A DNA stretch of 64,000 nucleotides from Gyrodactylus bullatarudis (taxonomy: Eukaryota; Platyhelminthes; Monogenea; Gyrodactylidea; Gyrodactylidae), in assembly GCA_012064415.1 (NCBI GenBank), contig SSNU01000249.1, forward strand, positions 124,001-188,000, in the 5' to 3' direction. The position numbers and the translations under genes are program-made. The notes under the pieces were generated by a model. The model saw only the letters and a program-made list of their open reading frames with translations, had not been told where the DNA came from and ran no database searches. How positions within the stretch are numbered: position 1 is the first letter of the stretch; the number at the start of each line of letters is the position of its first letter. Positions 37,334 through 45,891 of this stretch are shown here, piece after piece.

Positions 37334-37702
37334 TCAATTGGGCCATGGTAGTTCTAAATTGTGTGTGTAGTTCTTTTGAATACACAGATTTGGATCTTCC
37401 CTCATAATGTAAAACTTTTCTCTGATTTTGAGGTCCGTCAGTTGATCGCTTGAATTTTTAAATATAATTCTGAAGTTGCTTTCGTTCGCCTCACACCCGC
37501 ATCTATCAATGTGTTTCCTAATTGACGAACTATTCTTGTTCAAATGTTCATTGATCCTAATCGCTAACCTTCTCTGCGTTCGACCTATATACCTAGCTTC
37601 ACATGATGCTTCGAAGCGATAAATGAGATTTGACTGTTCAGCTTTTCTTTGAGTTGAAATCTGAATAGATAGATTAGATGATAAAATCTGATTGGCTCTC
37701 AT
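37334..37702 (-). pseudogene. Penelope-like element GIY-YIG endonuclease, fragment 1
   Basis: 122 codons covering the C-terminal endonuclease of a Penelope-like retroelement: LIYRFEASCEARYIGRTQRR (the GIY-YIG core in the form IYR..ARYIG), then RINEHL and a C-terminal QKNYTHNLELPWPN that parallels the copy at 39574 (QKNYSYNLQLPWPM). The reverse transcriptase is missing upstream. Retroelement remnant; opposite orientation to the 39574 copy. Confidence 0.8.
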
Positions 37703-38652
37703 ATGTTGGTTATGGGCTGGGTGACATCAATGGGGCAAAAATGTCAAACATGGGTCGAGGTTATGTGTGAAAGGTAGTATTTCCCACCTTTGGGTAGGAT
37801 ATGTACATTAATGAATCTTTTACAGTAATAAAACTTGGTATGATATAATCTTTGTAATCCTTTGGCACAGGTTCTACTGGCTAAACTATTTTGTAATTTT
37901 GTTATTGTTGTTTACCCCGTTTGAAACTTCTAGGCCAGTTTAGACCCAATGATTTGACTTTTTTTTTTCTTTTTACTATTTTTCTTCAATATGCCCTCAA
38001 CCTTTGCACAGCTAACAGAAGACATTAAGAATTATGTTTCTACAATAATCTTCGGGATCATCATTAGACAAAGAAACGAGTTATCACTACTAAATTTTTG
38101 AAAGAACTATCACTTAGTAGACTTTCATACGGTGTTTCCTAAAATCTCAACAACCAATTTTTTTTATTGTCTAATGGTGCTCCCTCTTACACCGTGAAAT
38201 CAACAAGAATTGACTTATTTTCAATTAATTTTACTTTTTATTAATTTGCTGGCCTGTCTTAAATATAATAGTGATCGTTCACAAGGAACGTGACAATTTT
38301 TTCTCTATTTTCTTTCTCAACAAAAATTTATTTTGTAAACGTTTTTCCAAGTATAATTAAATAACTTGACTCAAGAGTAAATATTATATTCGTTAGATGG
38401 CATACTTTTTAGAGCAACATTTTAACTCAAAGACACAATAGAAGTATAATAAATCTTATCTACTCTTTCATCGTCTTTGAGAGGGGGAAGGAAGTTCTTT
38501 TTGTTATCACTTCCTTGATAACTAGGGTATAATCATTGTAATTATTGAAATTCCCTGAAAATATATGAATTGATCTTTCATATTATTATTCGATTTTTCT
38601 TGTAAGTAGTTTGTGTCGGAATTTTTGGTGAATTAACGATTGAAATAATACC
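37703..38652. other. Intergenic AT-rich segment
   Basis: Nothing coding recognised. Bases 37703-37930 are less AT-rich and could be leader sequence of the adjacent Penelope fragment. Confidence 0.35.
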
Positions 38653-39116
38653 TTAACCCTTCAAGTCCCACAGTGACTTTAAAGTCACTGGCTTTGTTGA
38701 AGCTCTATTGAATTCAAATTTACATTTATCGACATAAGGCATTTTTCAATCAAGAGATTATAAAATAAGCTTTGAATTTATATATTTTTCAACTCTATTT
38801 GGATAAGATTATTTTTGGTTTGAAAAATTTTCGATCAGTAATTATAGCACAAATCCTTCATAAAATTTTTTAAATGAAATAGAATAACTTATTTTGAATA
38901 AAATGAACAACTAAGTACCAATGATGAAGAACTGAATATCCAGCCATTTGAAGAAAAAGTAAATGAATATGATCCTTAACAATCGAATTTGGAGACCATC
39001 AAAGCTTGCTGTTCCTGATTCTGAATATTTGAAGAAGAAAAAGATACGGTCTATTCAATGAGATTCGTTTTGATTGTTTTTGAATTATTTCTAAAAGGAG
39101 GATATTACATATTACA

Positions 39117-39168
39117 ACGTCCTTGAGTGCTTGCCCAGCGAGCATACGACCTGAGGTTCGATTCTCAG
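39117..39168 (+). repeat. tRNA-derived SINE patch
   Basis: An anticodon-like stem-loop TGCTT/GAGCA with a 7-base loop, then a T-arm CTGAG-GTTCGATT-CTCAG with a perfect B box. No acceptor or D arm is recognisable, so it is a tRNA-derived remnant rather than a tRNA gene. Confidence 0.5.
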
Positions 39169-39573
39169 AAGGCTTACTGAAGATCATTCATGAGGGTCAA
39201 ACTATAGTACAAGTTCTCGCTTGGTCTTTGGATGTGTGAAATTCATTGTAAGTTTCATTGAGTTAGTCATTTGAGGTTCAATTAGAGCTACAGTAAGATA
39301 ATATCAACTGTTTGTGAGAAATATACAATTTTATAAAAGATAGAAACTGCTATTCATAGTAGTGATCCATTACTAATGAATAAAATTCTATTTATGAAAG
39401 TATTATTTAATAGTGGTTCATGACTAATGATTCATTAGATTTCAAAAAAATTTAATCTTAAATTTGATTCTTTATTTTTATGTTATTTTCCTTCAATTCT
39501 GTTGAAAAATTAATGGTCTCTTGGTTTCAGCATATGCGAAGACTATTTCCAGAATAGCTTTACCCATACATCT

Positions 39574-40335
39574 ATGCTATCATCCCCAGGATTTTTGTAT
39601 AAAACGGGAAAATTTGAAATTGAAGCTGTGTGGTTTTCCTGCTTTGTCTTCAATTTCATTTTTCCTATATCTCATAAAATTAGCTTAGTAATTGGTCTAG
39701 GGAAGAGGATAAGAAGAATCGCAAGTCCTGAGGAATGGACAAATGAAATAGAGAATTCGAAGTCATGTTTGATGAAAAATGGTTATCCGGCCAAATTTGT
39801 GAACAAATTCATCAATCAACCTATGGTTAGAGATGAGGTTTTCGAAGCAGAAGAGGTGGATAAAATTACTATTTTCATGAAGCTTAACTTCAAAGGAGAT
39901 GGTTTCAGTAATGATATAAGAAAAAGACTTAATAATCTCATAGATCAAAATTATAATAATATACAATTGAAAATTGTATTTAAAACTCAAAGATTATTCA
40001 GTTTGATTCATAAGGATTTACTAAAACCTGAAGAAAAGACTCTTTTAATTTACAAATTCCAATGTGACTGTGGAGCTTCTTATATAGGTCGTACAATTAG
40101 GAAATTATCAACAAGATCAAATGATCACCTCAAGAAGGATACAACTGTGACCAGACACATCAAACAGGAGAATCATGAAGCTTCAATTTCCAATTTCTCA
40201 ATTTTATATAAAAATGCGGGTGATGACAGCACGGATTTATGGGTGAAGGAAAAATTCTTCATCAATCACTTTAAGCCAAATCTGTGTGTTCAAAAAAACT
40301 ACTCTTATAACCTTCAATTACCCTGGCCTATGTGA
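39574..40335 (+). pseudogene. Penelope-like element RT end and GIY-YIG endonuclease, fragment 2
   Basis: 253 codons. Residues about 60-100 (EEWTNEIENSKSCLMKNGYP) match the region between reverse transcriptase and endonuclease in Penelope-like elements (E...L..NGYP). Residues 155-235 hold the GIY-YIG-type domain: LIYKFQCDCGASYIGRTIRK, then a conserved NDHL and HIKQENH. It ends NLQLPWPM. The catalytic RT core is absent and the first 45 codons do not look conserved, so this is a 5'-truncated copy. It sits inside a TTAA-flanked element. Confidence 0.8.
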
Positions 40336-40771
40336 GCTTTTTCATCTTTCTCTCTACTGTTGCTATTTATTGGAGAGTTTTGGTGTTTTTTCAGCTCACA
40401 TATAATCTAATTTTCAACTTTTACTATACTTCTTTCAAAATTTGTAAAATATTATTTTCAATGAGTTCTTAACTTTTATCATTATTTATGTGTCACTACT
40501 GATGAACCATAAAGAAATGTACATTTAGTGAATAAAATTACCTTTTCTTATATACCTACAAATTATAATAAAAGGAAAAGTAAAATTGCTAGGAATGCTA
40601 TACTGATTTAAAAGCAAAAAGTCATAACTTTATTGTCTTTACATTTAAAGAGTTAATTCTTCCGAATTTATCATGCTCTAATAAATTGGGATTATGTTGT
40701 AAAAATTCTTACTCAAAAAAATATATCATGGGACTTGAAGGGTTAAAAACAAAACATTATTAATAGGGAAA

Positions 40772-41160
40772 TTGCTTTGTACCATGATGGAATCTGAAAT
40801 TTTCAATCCCCTGAAGGTACTTGACTATCTCAGTACCGAAACGAAGAGGCTTTGGAAAAAGGTCGGTTATATTCCAATTAAATCTACTTTTACTAATTTT
40901 TATTTAAACATAAAGGCTTTTCCCCACAGTGGGTCAGGAGGCTGGCTTTTGTGGTAAAATTTTTTCTAAAATATGTCTCTAAAATAAATAAAGGCTATAA
41001 TCTCAGGAACTCCTGTTATGAAAAACTTCTTGGCTCCACAATCTAAGCTTTTAGAAAAAAAATTCTCCCTCCAAGAATGTGACAATCTTAATGATCTCAA
41101 ATCTATAATTGCTCATATAAGATCAAAATCCCTCTTTACCCCCACCTTCATTAATCTTAT
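40772..41160 (+). pseudogene. Decayed LINE 3' fragment
   Basis: In shifting frames this region encodes YNLRNSCYEKLLGSTI and LLEKKFSLQECDNLNDLKSI-IAHIRSKS, parallel to YNLRNISYQ and FDFSNCDNLYSIKAITEHIR at the end of the LINE fragment at 6804. At least one frameshift and a stop separate the pieces. Confidence 0.55.
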
Positions 41161-41372
41161 CTTTTTGATCGAATATTTAATTTGAAAATATCATTGAATT
41201 TCAGTATCTGACTTTTCGACTGCTCCTAACTCAAGTAAAGGAAATAGTGAAGTTTGACAATTATGAACCTACAATGCCAATTGTCCAAGGATGAGGTTTT
41301 ATTTCAACCTGCTGTAAACATCTATTTTGTAATAATGTTTATTTTATAAATAATGATTTAATTTTGACTTAA

Positions 41373-41590
41373 CCCTTTCGGTGCTGAGACTATTTCACAA
41401 TTTTTATAAAAACCAAAATTTAGCTATGAAGATACCAAGTTATTTGGCCAAAAATATTACTTATGCAAGTTCACATTGTGGGCTTCAATTTAAACTTTAA
41501 TTGATCCAGAAACCTATCAAACTGGTAGAGTTATAGAGGTTAAAAAAAAATTGGAAAATGGACATATATGTCCATCAGCATCGAAAGGGT
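41373..41590. mobile_element. piggyBac-type MITE, copy 2 (218 bp)
   Basis: TTAA at 41369-41372 and 41591-41594; ends CCCTTTCGGTGCTGAG and CAGCATCGAAAGGG. The interior matches copies 1 and 3. The palindrome GGACATATATGTCC lies near the right end. No ORF. Confidence 0.88.
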
Positions 41591-41605
41591 TAATAAAATG
41601 TATAC

Positions 41606-42696
41606 ACTAAACTTCCTAGAAAATGTATTATCCGAAAAATAATCGATCGAAATATTTCTACCTGATTACTCATGAGTACGACCATTAATTTTCGAAAATA
41701 TTTTCAGCACCTCGTGTGTTCTGAAGCGCCAAATAAGGTTTGAACTCCACAATAAAATAATAAAAATTTGTAGTTTAGCTAATATCACTTTGCTCTTGCC
41801 TCTAAACCTTTTTCCATTAATCTAGCTCCATTATTAAGCGAAATATATTTTTTCGTTCTACATCAATAAAAATAACTTCATCCGATGCAGAATGAAAAGT
41901 TGTTTCACTTGCCTAAATTTTATGCATCAATATCATAATCGGTGAAAACTAGACGAGTTCAAAGTTGATATGATCGGGATTTTCGTTTTCGAATGAAAAT
42001 CGATAAAATTCCTTTTTAATCTGACTTTAATTATGGACCCCTGTTTTTTCTTACCGATGACGTCATATCATGTAAGCTTTGCCATGTTGGGAGACCCCCG
42101 TTCTTATTTCATTTTAACGTTGAGGTTAAAAAGGTTGGTGTGAAGATAGGGATCTGCTAACATTATAACTATTCAACATCCTTCATTATTAGAATAAGAA
42201 CGGGGATCTCCCAACATGGCAAAGCTTACATGATATGACGTCATCGGTAAGAAAAAACAGGGGTCCATAATTAAAGTTAGATTAAAAAGGAATTTTATCG
42301 ATTTTCATTCGAAAACGAAAATCCCGATCATATCAACTTTGAACTTGTCTAGTTTTCACCGATTATGATATTGATGCATAAAATTTAGGCAAGTGAAACA
42401 ACTTTTCATTCTGCATCGGATGAAGTTATTTTTATTGATGTAGAACGAAAAAATATATTTCGCTTAATAATGGAGCTAGATTAATGGAAAAAGGTTTAGA
42501 GGCAAGAGCAAAGTGATATTAGCTAAACTACAAATTTTTATTATTTTATTGTGGAGTTCAAACCTTATTTGGCGCTTCAGAACACACGAGGTGCTGAAAA
42601 TATTTTCGAAAATTAATGGTCGTACTCATGAGTAATCAGGTAGAAATATTTCGATCGATTATTTTTCGGATAATACATTTTCTAGGAAGTTTAGTG
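41606..42696. mobile_element. Near-perfect 1.09 kb palindrome (foldback element)
   Basis: Left arm 41606-42108 and right arm 42193-42696 are inverted copies of about 503 bases that differ at only about three positions seen by eye, separated by an 84-base spacer. The ends are TA|CACTAAACTTCC and GGAAGTTTAGTG|TA, so a TA target duplication is likely. No ORF. The arm identity implies a recent insertion or ongoing arm conversion. Confidence 0.88.
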
Positions 42697-42699
42697 TAA

Positions 42700-43373
42700 T
42701 TTCAAAGAAAAAAAATTATTTTTTAATTCATTAGATCTAAAAATAAATTTTCATCATATACAGTAGATAAATCGTTCTTAAATCGTATTCATCTTCACTA
42801 ATTTCAGATTGATTAAGGCTTATTCATCTTCCATAAAAATTCAAGAATCTGCTTCAAAATCTAAATCTTCATCATTATTGAGTTGTTGATGAAAAAATCA
42901 AATTTTTAATTAACTCCCAAATTCATATCAAGCAAGTTTAGATTGAGATTACACTTATTTGCATTTGAGAACAGTTCAGCTATGAGGAAAGAATCATCTA
43001 GCAATGAGAATCAGATAACAATGCAAAAATACCACGAGTTACCATTGGTTACTAATCGATAAAAAGATCAACCTTGATTGAAAAAACTGAATATCTTCCA
43101 CATGCAAACTGAGAAAAAATTTTCCCTCATCAAGATTTCAACACTACTGACATGATAAAATGTTTTTCGATTTCAAAGATTTGAAGCAGCTAAATCCTGA
43201 TTTCTGGGATTAAATTAGACATTCTATTCGAATTCGCGTACAGAAGTTCACAGAAATTAAACCATTTGAATTTTTCAATTATCACGAAGAAAAACTATCC
43301 AAAATTTTGACGTCCAAATTCGAAATCTTCGTCTTATATCAACATTCAGCTGCTTAAAATTATTATTCCTTGA
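42700..43373. repeat. Decayed MITE interior
   Basis: 43155-43370 carries core blocks of the main foldback family (CGATTTCAAAGATTTGAAGC, CGTACAGAAGTTCACAG, GAAATCTTCGTC) without a left terminus. 42700-43150 shows nothing recognised. Confidence 0.5.
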
Positions 43374-44313
43374 ATTCCATGATGAAATGTGCCAACAATA
43401 ATTTTAGGGTTAATTACAAAAAGTCTAACAAAAAAAAGTCCTATTTTACAATTGGTCCAAGTCATTTTTACAAAAAGTCTAAGATCTATTCGGTATATTA
43501 TCAAATGGCCTAAGTCTGTTTACAGAAAGTAAAAGTGATATATGCGGGTATAATCATTTGGCCTAACAAATTTACACGTTCTATAACTTTGCATAAAATA
43601 TTTATCAATCGGCATAAGTTTTTTGACGCCAAGTCTAAGTTTACAATATGAAAAAGTGTAAATCAAATTTACTCCGGCTTCTGATAACATCCTTCCATTT
43701 TTCAAACATACATTAAATTTAAAATTTTAATTCTCTATTAAATGGTGTTCAAGCCATGGTTTTGTGTACAATATGTAAAAATTTGTTGATAATATGTTAA
43801 AATGAAGTAATTTCACGTAAAATCTAAATTAATTTTAGCAAAAATTACCTCTCTGAGACGAAAAATCTCTTCAGATAATTTCGTAAGAAAACCACTTGTA
43901 AATATTTATTTTGTCACGATGCTACTTGTAAGTATCATGGTTATAGGAATAAATTAAAAATGAGTGTGCACTAAGTGGAGGTACCAATGTATTCTGAAAT
44001 AGGGAAGGATGCTATCAGTAGCCAAAATAAATCTTATTTACTATTTTTATCTTAAAACTTTCATTTTCTAAACTTAGACTTGGCGTCAAAAAACTTATGC
44101 CGATTGATAAATATTTTATGCAAAGTTATAGAACGTGTAAATTTGTTAGGCCAAATGATTATACCCGCATATATCACTTTTACTTTCTGTAAACAGACTT
44201 ACACCGAATAGATCTTAGACTTTTCGTAAAAATGACTTAGACCAATTGTAAAATAGGACTTTTTGTAATTAACCCTAAAATTATTGTTGGCACATTTCAT
44301 CATGGAATTCAAG
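43374..44313. mobile_element. Foldback repeat nested in MITE debris
   Basis: Arms 43374-43643 and 44073-44313 are inverted copies (TTAGGGTTAATTACAAAAAG, TTACAATTGGTCCAAGTC, TATATGCGGGTATAATC) with about 430 bases between. The outer part of the arms (TTGAATTCCATGATGAAATG) also belongs to the main MITE family. Confidence 0.7.
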
Positions 44314-44603
44314 GAATAAACTTTTCCCGGAGAAAAACATCAAGTTTTTTCTATAAAATTTGTGAATTCTCATCAAAATCCACAAAAAGTTATGATTTAA
44401 GCACTGTCAATAAGAGTCTCTTATCAACTGTTGGCAAATCTCTTAGAAATTATTTTTTTTAATTACAAACGAATGTAGAAAATTTATTCTGAATTGGAGG
44501 GGAAACGATAGTTAGAGCAAAAGCTTAATTATGGAAATAATAAATGTTTTTTTGGGTGGGGCCAGCTTGTGATTGATTGAATAGTGAGAATAAATTTCTA
44601 ATA

Positions 44604-44932
44604 AAGCTAGTAGTTGATATGAAGATAAAAAATCTTTATCAATTGAAGTATTCTCATGACTTTGTAAAATGAACAATAAATGAAGCTTTTGAAATCGGTA
44701 GTAAAGCCTTTTGAGATAAAATTTACTATTTTTAGGAACAAATCTATTTCTTGAATTCAATGATGAGCTGTTTAAATTAAAAAATAACATTTCTGAATAA
44801 AATCACTCTGGCTGAAATCCGGCGGTTTATCGAATTTCAAAAATGCGCCGAATTTATACTATTTCCATGTTTGAGCTGTATTAGGAATCAACACAAAAAT
44901 ATTGAGTTTTTGGGAATTCTCATCTTCAACTA
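44604..44932. repeat. Short foldback MITE copy abutting the tRNA/hammerhead repeat
   Basis: Starts TA|AAGCTAGTAGTTGATATGAAG and ends TTCTCATCTTCAACTAG at 44931, where the short repeat begins directly with AAATATTTCG. Diverged. Confidence 0.55.
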
Positions 44933-45328
44933 GAAATATTTCGTTCTAGATGCTTGGGTAAATATATGCCACAGGAACGTCTTATTTGGTAATGGATTAG
45001 CCCATGTTGCTGAATGTTACAGCTTACTAATGGATCCCACCGAGACTGGTACGAAAGAAACTCAGATAGCTTTTAGAAATAATCCAAGTACACATAAATG
45101 GTAGACATATACGCACGTTTCGTCCTTTTTCACCATCATCAGTATGCCACAACCTGGGATTTATACCTCGGACCTCTCGCATTGTAGACCAATGCTCAAT
45201 CCACTTTTTAAGTATAGGTACTGCACTATTCATTAGTTGGCAAAACCCTAGGGGCACAAAAGAGCATATAGAAGTAATCCCAGTTGCATGGGATGTTGGA
45301 CGAGTGGAAGTATAGGTGCTGCACTATT
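44933..45328 (-). mobile_element. tRNA/hammerhead short repeat, most complete copy (about 395 bp)
   Basis: On the minus strand the order is: AGTGCAGTACCTATACTT head, a tRNA-like part (45203-45147: GGATTGAGCATTGGTCTACA, then GGTCCGAGGTATAAATCCC with a B-box-like core), a hammerhead segment, then the shared tail (CCAGTCTCGGTGGGATCC, GTTCCTGTGGCATATATTTA) ending in CTAGAACGAAATATTTCTAG. The motif AGTATAGGTGCTGCACTATT occurs again at 45306. It has no ORF, so it is a non-autonomous SINE- or retrozyme-like repeat. Confidence 0.7.
45096..45149 (-). ncRNA. Hammerhead ribozyme-like motif
   Basis: Core boxes CTGATGA and GAAAC are intact. Stem III is ACG/TGT with GTC at the cleavage position. Stem I pairs TGG-TA with TACCA around a CA bulge. 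Stem II is damaged in this copy (TGGT opposite GGAC); the copy at 33696 keeps a good stem II. Together they imply a functional ancestral hammerhead. Confidence 0.6.
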
Positions 45329-45861
45329 CATTAATTTTCATCTTCATTGCTTCAATTTTACTGGGTGAGTTCGAAATAGGAGCGTGTTCAACCTTTGAGC
45401 TAAAAATTTTGTCGGTTTCTCGGGATAAAATACTGTTATATGTGCTCAACATTTAGACAAAGAAGTGTCATTATTTTGCAAACTCTCTACCCTTCTAACT
45501 CTGGAAAACATAAGGTGTTATTTTGTTCAGACTGTTCAATTTTTCACAATAATAGCTCTAATTAGGATATATTTACTTTGGAACTTCTGAAATAAAAGTC
45601 TTTGAACTCTTTTTCTAACGTGAACGGTTCTTATTTTTAAAAATGGAATGAATTTGAAACAAGAACATTTGCAGAACGAGCACTATATAACTAAGTAATG
45701 TTTAAATTTTTCAAATTTCCGTCAGGTTCTAATGAAAACTAGCTTTATTATTAGATTTTAAGAATCGATTTGATTTTCAGATAAAATAAAAACAGAATCT
45801 TGAATTTTCTATAATAATAAGCACTTCATTTTGTTAAACACTGTTCTAATAAACTAAAATA

Positions 45862-45867
45862 TTTATT
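45862..45867 (-). terminator. Poly(A) signal of the 899-codon gene
   Basis: AATAAA on the minus strand about 25 bases after the TGA stop codon. Confidence 0.6.
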
Positions 45868-45891
45868 ATGCTCATAAATATATTATATATA

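Larger units (their letters stand above)
38657..40742. mobile_element. TTAA-flanked piggyBac-type element carrying a Penelope fragment (2.09 kb)
   Basis: Perfect 14-bp terminal inverted repeats CCCTTCAAGTCCCA, with TTAA at 38653-38656 and 40743-40746. That is the target and the CCCTT start expected of piggyBac transposons. Just inside the left end is the palindrome GTGACTTTAAAGTCAC. No piggyBac transposase is visible; instead the element holds a Penelope-like ORF (39574-40335) and a tRNA-like SINE patch (39117-39168). Confidence 0.75.

Noticed and set aside
39117..39168. Possible tRNA gene
   Set aside because: The T-arm and an anticodon-like stem are present, but the acceptor and D arms are not; it sits inside a transposon, so it is called a SINE remnant.
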